Assembly: GCA_017979445.1 (NCBI GenBank)
Contig: CM030706.1
Span: 28,432,493 to 28,496,492, forward strand
Source: Akebia trifoliata
Taxonomy: Eukaryota; Streptophyta; Magnoliopsida; Ranunculales; Lardizabalaceae
Direction: 5' to 3'
Length of the DNA stretch: 64,000 bases
Within the stretch, counting starts at the first letter, position 1; the number at the start of each line of letters is the position of its first letter. This document shows, in pieces, positions 10,408 through 20,626 of this stretch. The translations under genes and the position numbers were made by a program. The notes under the pieces were generated by a model that worked only from the letters and a program-made list of their open reading frames with translations, had not been told where the DNA came from and made no database searches.

Positions 10408-10563
10408 CAATACTGTCCTTGCAATTCTGTTCTATTATTGTCTCAGGGCAGATGAGCCCATTCTAGCATGATAAGGATGCACTATCAATACTATCCTTGC
10501 TTTTTTGTTCGGTTATTGTCTCAGGGAAGATGAGCCCATTCTAGCATGATAATGATGCGCTAT
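10408..10563. repeat. 78-bp tandem duplication
   Basis: Two adjacent 78-bp units beginning 'caatac' at 10408 and 10486, sharing 'cagatgagcccattctagca' with few differences; a third start is visible at 10564. It lies just past the gag end and is probably a local replication slip. Confidence 0.85.
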
Positions 10564-10651
10564 CAATACCAATCAAGCGGATAAAAGAAGCTAGGTCAAC
10601 TGATTTAGGTTTGGACATGGATATTAGATTTAGAGTAGGAGGAGGTTGATT

Positions 10652-11962
10652 TTAAAAGGTAGGTAAAGGGTTAGTTTTGACATTAGATGCGGTAGGAGCA
10701 GGTATGGTAATTTTTCCTTGTTCGATAAGGTCTTGGATAGCATGGCGGAGGGTAATGCACCTATCTAGAATATGACCGGACATTTGATGGAATTCATAGA
10801 ATTGCCCATTGTCCAAGTTTGGAGGGAGAGGGTTAAGCAACGGCTTAGGTTGTAACGGTGTCAACAGTCCCCTTTTCATTAGTTTTTGATAAGCAACACT
10901 AAGGGACATCCCAAGATTGGAGAATTGTCTCCTAGGCTTAACTTGTGAGGATTGAGTGGCTTGAGGAGCTAGGGCAAAAGAGGTGTGGGCCACTTGCAAA
11001 GAATTTGTACTGGGTTTGAAGTGTTTGGGTTTTGACTCAGACGAGTTGTTAAAGAGTCCTGAAAAGTATGCGTCCTTGACTTGGTTTCCAGCTTCAAGAA
11101 GGGATTGAAAGGTAGGAAAGTATTGAGGCATCAAATACTTAGCGTAATTGGGAGTAAGATTCCTGAGGATAATCTTAACTTATTTTTTTTCTTGAGGTCG
11201 GTCCCATGACTGAGCGACCTTGGCTCTCTATCGAGCAATGAATTCTATAAAGGTTTCCTCGGGTTTCTACTTAGTTGTTTCTAGATCTCTTCTTGTGAGT
11301 TCAATGTCAGTGTTAAAAGAATATCGACCAATGAACTCTTTCATCAATTCGTGCCATGTTTTTACCCGAGACGAGTCCAATGACATTAACCAGCGTAAGG
11401 CAGGACCTATAAGGGTTCTCTGAAAAAGTTGGGCAATCTGTTCTTTACTCAGACCCTAAGACTGCATGATACCGACATATATTTTTAAGTGAGTCCTAGG
11501 GCATCCAGTCCCATCAAATTTATCCATATCTGGCATTGTGAACTTTTCTGACAGACGGACTGTAGGAAATAATGTCATTACCCCTAATCCAAGGGTGAGA
11601 TCGTCAAGGTCTTTGATATACTTCAATGCAGTTTCTACCTGAGTTATTCGATGAGCTAATACAGGGTCAAAGGGCACTTGACAATCTTCAAAATCTTCAA
11701 CCAGGTCAAATACGGCCTGAGATTCTACAACTTTATCTTTTTTCTTTTCGATTTTCAGGGATTCGATTTGTGTTTGAACAGAAGCAATAATCAGTGCTTG
11801 AAAAGATTCTAAAATCTGACGGAGCGTAGCTTCATCCATGGTATTCATTTCTTCTCGTGGCAAAGACTGACTACTTGGCAATGGTACTCTAGAAAGACGA
11901 CCTTTTCCACGGACACAAAGTGGTACAGATGGAGGTTTAGAACATTTAGGACCAGTTATCAC
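10652..11962 (-). pseudogene. Element A gag, frameshifted
   Basis: Gag of the Tat/Ogre type. Segment one (11962-11456, 168 residues) carries a coiled-coil-like start (MDEATLRQILESFQALI) and the core motif MPDMDKFDGTGCPRTHLKIY. Segment two (11134-10652, 160 residues) holds the C-terminal part: MPQYFPTFQSLLEAGNQVKDA, a Ser/Gln-rich linker, and FYEFHQMSGHILDRC with RHAIQDLIEQGKI. The 320 bp between them still read as gag-like words in other frames (LFQ, W, YSFNTDIELTRRD) but contain stops, so at least one frameshift separates the segments. The start at 11962 is only the first Met and may not be the true one. Compared with element B gag, the core word order is the same and the sequence clearly different, so the two elements are distinct families. 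Confidence 0.8.
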
Positions 11963-12380
11963 CTGATTGGAAGTAAACCAAGGTTAACCATTGACTCTAA
12001 AGGTTTGACCCTTAACCACATTATTAAAGTTTCGATATAGAATAGCCCAAGTCCGATGAAAAATATCGAATCCAAATGCACTATAAGTCTATAGTGACCA
12101 AGAAAGTGAGAAAGATTACACGCGAGTCTACCCCTGATTGGGATTGAACCTTTGATCAGACAAATTAATTTGATCCTAAGATCGAATCTCTCTATACAAA
12201 GTGGTCTGGATCTTTAAAAGTGAAATCGATTAGTCCAATTGATTTGGTATTGATCAGTTTGATCCATTTATCAATTGGGCCAACTGGTTTAAGTGGTTCA
12301 AATTAATCGGTACATTTCACCGATTGGGTCGGATCGATATTGCAAGTTTTATTTGATTATTCTGGATCAATCCGCCCAAT
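11963..12380 (-). other. Leader of element A next to gag
   Basis: Non-coding. It contains several 'aattgggtcggatcga'-like repeats of the words ATTGG and GATCAAT near 12170-12400, too irregular to define a unit. Confidence 0.35.
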
Positions 12381-13200
12381 TACCTGTTGGTTGGATTGAA
12401 TAAAGCAATCCGGGAACACCCACAGTGAGTTCGGGTCGTGACCTATAGGAAGGCTTCCAGACTATAGGTTTACTATGTGCAATGCAATTTATCTGGCCAC
12501 CCTTGCCCAAGTGCACCTATATACCTCTCGAGCGTACTCAATCGGACGATACTTGGTGACTTGATTTGATATATCGTGTAGGTGATAATCTAAAACTTCA
12601 ACTCACTTCTTTGAAGTCAAAAATAGTCAATTTGATTCCCAGTTGAGAGGTGGCACACGATGCTGAGCAAGGACCCACTTAAATAACTCTCGTCTAGAAT
12701 AGACGTAATCTATCCCCCTCATATAGTAAGGTACATCGGGGCAGGATCTCGCTTAGGTACCGATTTTGACCAAGAAGTGCAATTGATATACTTAGATTAT
12801 CTTTTACATACCTATGGGTACGAGTCAAGAGTTGTAGCTTTTATAAATGGTTTGGCATCCAACGAGGGGACCGACCACGTACTAGTACTACGTTGGCAAT
12901 CGGGACATGTGACTGTGTGACTCACAATAGGTCAAAGGCTCAGGTCGCTCCAGCCTGGGTGCATCAATATACCTCTCAGAATCACCTGATCAGACAGTAT
13001 TGATGCCCCAGTTTGATATACCCTAAGGTACGTGACTAGAGTTGCGATTTTCATTAATGACGTCGTATCTTTGAAAAGACCGGGTCACGCACTAGTGCCA
13101 CGTTGGCTATATTGGACGTGTAAGTGTGCAAAACAGTAAACATGCATGTGGTGTGTGCAAAACAGGGTGGGGTTTGCCCGGGGCCTTTTTCAAATAAATG
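12381..13200 (-). other. Conserved structured leader with duplicated blocks (element A)
   Basis: This 5' leader aligns with 53070-53860 in element C, and part of it (the 'ctatccccctcgta' block) with 16550-16690 in element B. It holds an internal, diverged duplication: about 12820-12915 and 13028-13130 share 'gagttg', 'cgttggc' and a central palindrome, GTACTAGTAC (12881-12890) in one copy and GCACTAGTGC (13089-13098) in the other. ACCTATA/TATAGGT at about 12440-12470 forms another stem. Open frames in element C on the plus strand across this block are antisense and not supported. Confidence 0.7.
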
Positions 13201-13555
13201 GGTCCATAGGCCTAATCAAACCATTACAACATGAATATCATACGAATATTACCCACATAATTTATCACATCAAGATTAAGATCAAAGCATGCACATCAAA
13301 ATATATCTATCAAGATCATGGCAAATCAATTAATGAGCATGACATATAATAATTGATCAAACAAACATTGCAATAGGAATTTTTATAATTTTTAAGGTCC
13401 AATCAATGATCACTTTTGGGTGATCCAAAATAAATCGAGATTCCAATAGATGTTACATTGATGATAGAATTACAATTGTTGAGATGAGCTCACTCTCAAA
13501 AACATTAATTGTGCTAACATTAGATAAATTTAGATTTTCTGTGAATTAGGAAAAT
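13201..13555 (-). other. Leader of element A, AT-rich
   Basis: Matches element C at about 53860-54240. No gene or repeat of its own. Confidence 0.5.
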
Positions 13556-13930
13556 ACAATCCGAACTTGCATTGATGATATCTAAGGCTCCCGATAACGA
13601 AATCAAGTGAATTCAAGTCCTAAATTAATTTACTCGATGCGATCTACGTTTTATTAATAGGTGCCCAAACCTAATTCTAACTAGAATGTTCTGTAAAATG
13701 TTTTAACATTGCTGTCTCAACCTTCATTCAGCAACAATTCCAGATTTACAGATTGAACTTGCATCGATGATATCTAAGGCTTCTGATAATGAAATTGAGT
13801 GAACTATGGTTCTAAATTAATCTACTCGATGAGATCTACGTTTTATTAAAAGTTTTCAGACTTAATTCTCACTATAATATTTTGTAAAAATGTTTTAACA
13901 TTGTTATCCCAACCTTCATCATTCCATCAT
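13556..13930. repeat. About 190-bp tandem leader repeat, two copies
   Basis: Units starting 'gaacttgcat' at about 13563 and 13755 (192 bp apart) share 'gatgatatctaaggct' and 'tctacgttttattaa'. Element C has three copies (54247, 54440, 54630), so copy number has changed since their common ancestor. Confidence 0.85.
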
Positions 13931-14033
13931 TTTCATAGGTCAATTTGAATCTTTCATTATTTCAGGGTCATCAAAAAGTGATCCTTAATTGAAAAAAAAA
14001 TGCAATACCCAAAATCATCTACAATCAAGTCAC

Positions 14034-14098
14034 AAAAATAAATAAACAAAAAATAATAATAATAAATAAATAAAATAAATCGAACTAAATAATAAAAA
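14034..14098. repeat. Low-complexity AAT/AAAT tract
   Basis: Runs of AATAAT and AAATAAAT in the leader close to the primer site. The same tract is in element C at 54905-54965. A 61-codon frame across it is meaningless. Confidence 0.8.
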
Positions 14099-14159
14099 AA
14101 TGAGGTCATCCTGCCAATGCTCCCATACTTGGGGTTTTTCAAGTTTGATCCTCAATAGT

Positions 14160-14177
14160 CTCTAGTGGAGTCGCCAC
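14160..14177 (-). other. Primer-binding site of element A
   Basis: On the minus strand GTGGCGACTCCACTAGAG immediately follows the 5' LTR end. Element C has GTGGTGACTCCACTGGGG in the same place. This type is used by Ogre-like elements and is usually assigned to tRNA-Arg; the tRNA assignment is from memory and not checked here. Confidence 0.75.
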
Positions 14178-15819
14178 TGAAAGCGCCTTTGATCCGCGGG
14201 GTACGGGGATCCGCTTTTCACCCTTGAGGTTTGGGAGTCGCCACCTAATTATTACGATCTAGGAACCGAATACTGACTCTAAACGGATAAAAAACTAATC
14301 TACTACAAAAAAACTGAATCCGGGGATCACATTACGGGGTTGGAAGGTGTTAGGCACCAACCCCGCCCGGCCAATACCAGTCTCTACTTATCCCAAATAA
14401 GACTACATTGCTAATGACAAAACCTAGATAAAAAAATAACATAAATTTTACCTTCGATACGCAAAGGTTCTATTTCCTCAGATCTAATGAAACTGCTCAT
14501 TGTACCGTAATCCTTACTTCGTTCTATCTTCGGATCTGATTTTTGATCTCTAAGGCAAGGTATCTTCTACTTGGATCTGGATTCTTCGAATTTGTTATGG
14601 ATTTTGGGGTGTTTCTGAAGGGCTTGAAGGTGTTTTTCAAGCTAAAATTGAAGTATAGGTGTTAGGTAAGGAGTTGGGGCTTCAAAATTAGGATTTTGGG
14701 AAGGTTGTGGAGGCTTCTTGACCTACTTTTTCTAGGGTTTTTTCTTTGATCCGAAAATAGGGTGTGGAGGTTCTTATTTATAAAGTTTTTTAGAAGAATT
14801 AGGGTTTGATTAGGGTTTCTTTTAAGGTTTTAATTAGGATTTTGACTTTAGTCTTATGAGATGGACTTAGTATTTAGGGTTTTGACTTTAGTCTTATGAG
14901 ATTGACTTGATTAGTTTATATTAGGATTTTGACTTTAGTCTTATGAGATTGACTTTAATACTTTGACTTTAGTCTTTCTTGGTTGACTTTTAATATCTTG
15001 ACTTTAGCCTTACTTGATTGACTTTAGCCTTACTTGATTGACTTTAATTTTTGGAGAACCCCTTTTTATTATATCTTTGGTCCCCCAGATGAAGGGGTTC
15101 CTGAATAAATATCTTGGCAACCATCAACAATTTTACTTGAAAATCTGATTGATCGACTTTTTTGGTTCAAAATTTTAAATTAATTTTATTAATATTTCAC
15201 TTTACATTATTTAATGGTTTATTTATTAATTTCAAAATTTTTAATTATTAAAATTGTGAAATTATCGTTTTGCCCTCGAAGAGGATTTTTTACGTTTTAA
15301 GTCATTTTTCAATGTTCCAGGATATTTTGGAATCAATTTTTCACAAGGAATTCAATGGAAATTTTGGTTTTTGTCATTTATGATATTTTTGTATGAAATG
15401 GTCGTGAACTTTATGAGGGGTATTTTCGTAATTTTGTCGAATTATGAGAAAATTGGCGAAATGATTTATTTGATTTCGATTTGTTATTTTATGTGTTTGA
15501 ATGAGTTTTCATAATCGTAACGTAGCCTCTAGGGTTGTTTTAATGTTAGAGGTATTTTGATAATTTGGTCATTTTTAGTGATTTTTATCGTGAAGCTTCT
15601 TTTTGGTCTACAAGATGATGATTTCTATGTTTCTGGGGTCGTATTTTCCTAGCGTAGCGTGGTTTTTAAGGTTTTGTCAGTACGAAATACCTCATCCGAA
15701 TTTTTAAAACATATTTGGTAACAAAATAAATCATTGGAATAAACATCCATCATTGGGAACCGTTGCGATCGGGTTGACGAATTGATTAATCAGGCGATTG
15801 CAAAAATGAGGTGTCTACA
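14178..15819 (-). repeat. Element A right (5') LTR
   Basis: Full-length partner of 5162-6843. It has the TATA box at 14775-14782 and TTGACT cluster at 14830-15050. The PBS-like word GGAGTCGCCAC is at 14234-14244, 56 bp inside the terminus. One arm of the terminal hairpin is mutated. Confidence 0.92.
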
Positions 15820-16445
15820 TAGCACGGAGCCAAAGATTTGTCAGCACGGAACTGGAGGTTTATCAACATAGAGTCGAAAGTTCATCAGTACGGAGCTGGA
15901 GGTTTGTCAGCACGGAGCTGGAAGTTTATCGGCATGGAGCCTAAGGTTCATCCACACGGTACCGGAGGTTTATCGGCATGAAGTCGAAGGTTTATCAGCA
16001 CGGAGTTGAAGGTTCATTAGCACGAAGTTGGGGGTTTGTCAGCACGGAATTGGAGGTTTATCGGCACGGAGCCAAAGGTTCATCAGCACGGAGCTGGAGG
16101 TTTGTCAGCACAGAACTGGAGGTTTATCGGCACGGAGTCGAAAGTTCATCAGTATGGAGCCGGAGATTTGTTGGCACGGATCTGGAGGTTTATCGGCACG
16201 GAGCCGAAGGTTCATCAACACGGAGCCAGAGGTTTATCGGCATAGAGCCGAAGGTTTATCAGCACGGAACTGGAGGTTTATCGGCACGGAACTGAAGGTT
16301 CATCAGCACGGAACCGGAGGTTTATCGGTATGGAGCAGAAGGTTCATCAGCACGGAGCCGGAGGTTTATCGGCACGGAGCCGAAGGTTCATCATCACGAA
16401 GTCGGAGGTTTATCAGCACGTAGCTAGAGGTTTATCAATGCGGAG
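15820..16445. repeat. 22-bp minisatellite, right piece
   Basis: About 28 units of 22 bp, alternating between forms like 'cggagctggaggtttgtcagca' minus two bases and 'cgaaggttcatcagcacgg'. Dyads with loop acgga are frequent: CAGC/GCTG (around 16084-16096) and TCGGC/GCCGA (16193-16207). Because 22 is not a multiple of 3 and the unit lacks stops, all three plus-strand frames stay open (up to 131 codons) and give the same 22-residue repeating peptide. These frames are antisense to the element and not treated as genes. Confidence 0.95.
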
Positions 16446-16845
16446 CCAGGAAACACATTTTGTAAAAATGGATTACTATAGAAAGATTGAGTCAGAAAAA
16501 CCATTTTGTTTGCCCCTCAATTCAATTCTCTGAAATCAAAATCAGCTAGTCAAATCCCCAAGGAAAAGGTGGCGCATAATGGCACTCTTAAATCACCTTA
16601 TTTCCTCAAATAAACATAGTCTATCCCCCTCGTATCAACAGGGTAAGATCGTTCTTAGGCACCGACTTTGATCAAGAATTGCAATTGGTGCTTAAAAATT
16701 TTTATTTTTATTTTTATTTTTATTTTTTTTTCAAATCTAGTTTGTTGGAAAATGATTGGATTTATTTGAATTGATCGACCAATTGTTGATCTTGATGGTT
16801 AACACATAAGTTATGGACATGGTTGAGATTGAAGAATAGATCTAG
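16446..16845 (-). other. Element B leader block shared with A and C
   Basis: Positions 16550-16690 match the element C leader at 53260-53440 ('gtctatccccctcgta', 'ttaggcaccgactttga', 'agaattgcaattg'). A (TTTTTA)n tract lies at 16697-16735. This links B to the A/C lineage. Confidence 0.65.
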
Positions 16846-17560
16846 TTTGAGTTGGGTACGGGTTGTGGACCCGACTCAAAATGGATATGGGTCGTGGACT
16901 CATTTTGGTGTAGATATGAGTCGTAGACCCATTTGAAAATGGATATGGGTCATGGACCTATTTGTGAATGGATCTTTAAGCGTATCTGGGTCGTGGACTC
17001 ATTTGAAAGTGGATATGGGTCGTAGACCCAGTTGGAAGTGGGTATGGATCGTAGACCCATTTGGAAATTGATATGGGTCGTGGACCCATTTGGGAATAGA
17101 TCTTGAAGCGGATGTGGGTCGTTGACCCATTTGAAAGTAGATATGGGTCGTAAACCCAGTTGGAAGTGGGTATGGGTCGTGGACCCATTTGAGAATGAAT
17201 CTTGAAGCGGATGTGGGTCGTGGATCCATTTGAAAGTGGATATGGGTCATAGACCCAATTGGAAGTAGGTATGGGTCGTAGACCCATTTGAAAACGGATA
17301 TAGGTCGTGGAACCATTTGACAATGGATCTTGAAGTGGATGTGGGTCGTGGACCCACTTGAAATGAATATGGGTAAACGATCCATTTTGAAGCGGATTTG
17401 GGTCATGAACCCATTTAGAAATGGATATGGGTCGTGGACCCATTTGAAAATGGATATGGGTCATAGACCCATTTAGAAATAGGTATGGGTCGTGGACCCA
17501 TTTTGGAATGGATACGGGTCGTGGACCCGATTTGGAATGGTTACGGGTTGTAGGCTAGAT
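16846..17560. repeat. 29-bp palindromic minisatellite of element B
   Basis: About 24 units with a 29-bp period, occasionally 41 bp because of a 12-bp insert reading 'cttgaagcggat'. Each unit contains TGGGTC-GTG-GACCCA. End units read CGGGTC/GACCCG (about 17516-17530) or CGGGTT/GACCCG (about 16859). Two overlapping minus-strand frames (16976-17464 and 16999-17406) are read-through of a stop-poor repeat, not genes. Confidence 0.95.
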
Positions 17561-18555
17561 TTAAGTTGATCCTTAATGATGGATGATGGTAAGGTTGATA
17601 GTACGCCACATTGGGTCGGGATCAATTTCGATAGGTAGAGTATAGGTGAATTCCGTTTGGATCAAACACAAAGTAACGAGTGGTAGGCCCTAAGTTTAAC
17701 GATAGAAATGGTATATTTAATCATTTTCAAACCTTAAAACTCAAAATAAAAATAAAGTCCAAGAGAAAAGTTGTCAAGACTGATGTAATGGACGAAATGA
17801 GTAAAAAAAAATATTTTTTGTTTTGGGTCCGTTTTTAATGAGCGGACCAAAGTGCTTTTGTACTGGTTCGCTCTTTAAAAACAGACCAGAACCTTAATTT
17901 TCGCCGAAAGTTTTTTTATTTTTTATTTATGATGCAAAGCATAAACAAAGATTTCCCCCTTTACCTAGGGGGACATGTAAAGAAATAAAACAAAAACAAG
18001 CCTAAAATCTATACAACTTGCTTTCGTGGGCTAAAAAAAAAATTTACAAAGTCATCTCCTTGGATCGGAAAAATTACAATAATGAGAGGGTTGATAAATT
18101 ATTTTTCCAAAATTGTGTCCTAAGCCTCTAATCGTATTTAATGCATGCGGCTATAAGTGACTTCACGGTTACCCATTCTTCAAACCTCAATGCATACCGA
18201 AGTACACATGTCTTAGGTTGGTGATTGGGTTGGATGTGTTCGTCCTCGTACCCGAAATAAGCGATCTCGAATCGTAAAACTACTAAGCATCCAGATTTAA
18301 ACTTTTATAGGTAGAGGAGGCTTGTATAATGGGCTATGCAAGCGTAAATGCACAAGTGCATTTTAAAAACAAGTATCAACCCCCTTTATAAGCATTCATC
18401 TCACAAACGAGTCAAAGAAAATATTACAACCATTCTCCAAGAAAAAAAAGCAAAGTACCAAACAAAACACAAACAACAACAATGTTAGTAAACACATATC
18501 GAAAATTTTGTAAAAAAAAATGGCCAAATGGTCATGGTTTGAACCCGTAATCTCC
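17561..18555 (-). other. 5' leader of element B
   Basis: Non-coding region between the 29-bp array and the primer site. No open frame above 60 codons and no clear tandem repeat. Contains two versions of 'ggtccgtttttaatgagcgg' as a loose inverted pair around 17825-17885. Confidence 0.5.
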
Positions 18556-18573
18556 CCAGTGGAGTCGTCAAGT
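18556..18573 (-). other. Primer-binding site of element B
   Basis: On the minus strand ACTTGACGACTCCACTGG follows the LTR end. The core TGACGACTCCACTGGGGA is the same type as in elements A and C with one change (G to A). Confidence 0.7.
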
Positions 18574-20621
18574 TGTAGACATGAGAATGTTCAACTTTGA
18601 ACCTCTATGCTACATTGTTTGGAGTCGTCACCATTCTTTTTTGGAAATGGGTGTGAATGGGCACCCGAATCAATTCTTTTGAAAACCATTTTTTCATGGC
18701 ATTTGTAGTGATTCTCAATCATAGAAAAGGTATGGTCTACCTAAGATATAGGTAAGGGGATTCGGTTAGAGAATGGGGAAAGTGTTAAGAAGCCCATTTT
18801 CTCCACCTATGGTGGTTACCTTTAGATTTAGCTATTTTTGAAATATTAACATAACAAGTAAAATGCATGAGATGCATGAAGTGGGTGGGTGCACATAGTG
18901 TGTTTGTACCCTTTTGAAAGAGGATTTAATGTTTGTGTAGACATGAGAAATATCCTATAAGAGAGGATATCCCATAAAGTCATTACATTTTTATATGAAT
19001 TGGGATGTTGGTTTAGGATCTTAGAGAAGTTTCATGAATGGAGTTCCCTTTAGATCTACAACCTTAATGCATGTATGCTTAGTTAGAAACTTAGTGTTTT
19101 ATCCCCATCAAAAGTGCTACACAATTCTTCATCATTGCCAAGCATGTGCGGTGTGTGTGAATGGTGTACATTATGATGCATGAGATAAAAGTGGGTAAAG
19201 AAGGGCTTCAACCTCCATCCTTTCGACCAAGCCGCCTCAAGCATTCCATGCCTAAGGTTGAGGTTCAATCTACTTGAACTGAATGAGGGTTTTTCATCAC
19301 ATCCTAAAGGTTTCTAAAAAGAAAAAGAGAGGGATAGAAGAAGAAGATGCAAGTTAAAAATAAATAAATAACAACTACTATACCCACCTTGTCCCCTTGG
19401 AGGTCTTGAATGAACTTGAGCTTGAGAAATGAACTTGAGAGTTGAAGGATGTAGTTGAGGGTTGAGAGAGTTGAAGATGTGAAAGATGAGTAGAAATTTT
19501 GGTAGAGTTTTAGGTTGAAAGATGGAGGTTTCAGAGCATGAATTATTCTTAGAAAATGAAGGTATTTATAAGTTTTTGGAGAACTTTTGGGGATAAAGTA
19601 GTCAAATCCTAAAAATAATGAAAATGGGAATGAGATTTAGGTTATTTCTTTTTGAATTTTTCATTTGTATGGGGGTAAAGATAACATTTGTGAAGAAATT
19701 TTAAAAGCATTCTTTGGTCTTTGGTTCTTTGGTAAATAGAGGTGAAAGAATAAAAGTACTTTTGGGAGGGTGAATAAGGGAGTGACATGTGTAAAGGTAT
19801 AGAGGTAGGTAAAAAGTAGATCTTGGTTCATTTGTAAATAGCACATAAAGCAAGGGGTGGAAGTATATTTTTGAAATAGACCAATGGGAGAATAAAAGTA
19901 CTTTTGGGAGGGTGAGTATGAGAATGACATGTGTAAAGGTGGAATGGTAGGTAAAAAGTAGACTTTGGTTCATTTGTAAATAACTCATAAAGCAAGGGTG
20001 GAAGTATATTTTTTAAATGGACTAATGGGAGAGTTCCATGTATGTACTTGAAGATTCCCACTTTTTGAAAGTATGATTGGAAATTCTCTCAACTTTATAT
20101 ATTATTATCAAAGACCAAAGTATCTTTTTTATTTGACTACACCTTTTGAGAAGGGCATTCTTGAGTTTTCACAAAGAAGAGTTGACTCTCCAATTAGATA
20201 AGGCATTGGGTATTGAGGGCTTATGAGAGATCAACATGTGTCATCTTTTGGGAGGTGTGAGAGAATGGACTTAGAATGGGCTTGGTGTTGGGCTTATAAT
20301 GGACTTGGTTTTGGGTTTAGGATATGGACTTGGGTTTGGGCTTAGAATGGACTTGGTTTTGGGATTAGGATATGGACTTGGGTTTGAGCTTAGAATGGAC
20401 TTGAATTTGGATCGGATCATGGAAGTAAGTAGAATTGGCTTGGATTAGGGACAAGGTATGAGCATGCAAAAATAATATGAGATGATGTATGTATGCATGT
20501 ATGTAGGAATAATGATGCCAAGTGGCAATGTGGCCCCTTGAGAGGCTTGAGTTCTAAATCGAAATCAATTCGAGGACATTTAGATTTTTCCAACAGGTTC
20601 GTGCAAATTGGGGTGTCTACA
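18574..20621 (-). repeat. Element B right (5') LTR, 2048 bp
   Basis: Starts TGTAGACATG and ends GGTGTCTACA on the plus strand, so its ends are an 8-bp inverted pair TGTAGACA/TGTCTACA. A TATA box lies at 19563-19570 (minus). A PBS-like word is at 18621-18631. Overlapping minus frames in 19661-20061 come from a roughly 120-bp duplication ('gggagggtgaataaggga', 'cataaagcaaggg'). Confidence 0.9.
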
Positions 20622-20626
20622 ACACT
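20622..20626. repeat. Right target-site duplication of element B (ACACT)
   Basis: Identical to 2335-2339. Confidence 0.85.

Larger units (their letters stand above)
5162..15819 (-). mobile_element. Element A: Tat/Ogre-like retrotransposon nested in element B
   Basis: A 10.7-kb minus-strand element with two LTRs (1682 and 1642 bp), a polypurine tract beside the left LTR and a primer-binding site beside the right one. Internal order in its own direction: leader with duplicated blocks, gag (11962-10652), pre-reverse-transcriptase remnant (about 10040-9801), decayed pol end, a conserved 3' island, hairpin repeats, a 77-bp satellite, a conserved 3' block, polypurine tract. Reverse transcriptase, RNase H and integrase are not recognisable, so it needed help to move or was deleted later. 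The two LTRs differ by several percent by eye, so it is older than element C. Confidence 0.88.
2340..20621 (-). mobile_element. Element B: Tat/Ogre-like Ty3/gypsy retrotransposon, internally deleted and nested
   Basis: A minus-strand LTR element with TG...CA ends and a perfect ACACT duplication. In its own 5'-3' direction: LTR (18574-20621), primer-binding site, leader, a 29-bp minisatellite, a leader block shared with elements A and C, a 22-bp minisatellite split by element A, gag (4864 down to about 3240), a linker to protease, then a deletion junction near 2560-2600 and about 217 bp of the second LTR. Protease, reverse transcriptase, RNase H and integrase are absent, so B is dead. The gag type and the TGRCGACTCCACTGGGGA-type primer site suggest the Tat/Ogre lineage; the lineage call is inference from family resemblance. 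Confidence 0.85.

Noticed and set aside
16028..16423. 131-codon repetitive protein
   Set aside because: All three frames are open because the 22-bp unit lacks stops. It is a repeat effect, not coding selection.
16976..17464. 162-codon minus-strand repetitive protein in the 29-bp array
   Set aside because: Two frames are open at once through the array, and there is no start context or non-repeat domain.
19661..20061. Three overlapping minus-strand frames with similar Phe/Thr/Leu-rich products
   Set aside because: They come from a duplicated stretch within the B LTR, and the overlap in several frames points to repeat structure.
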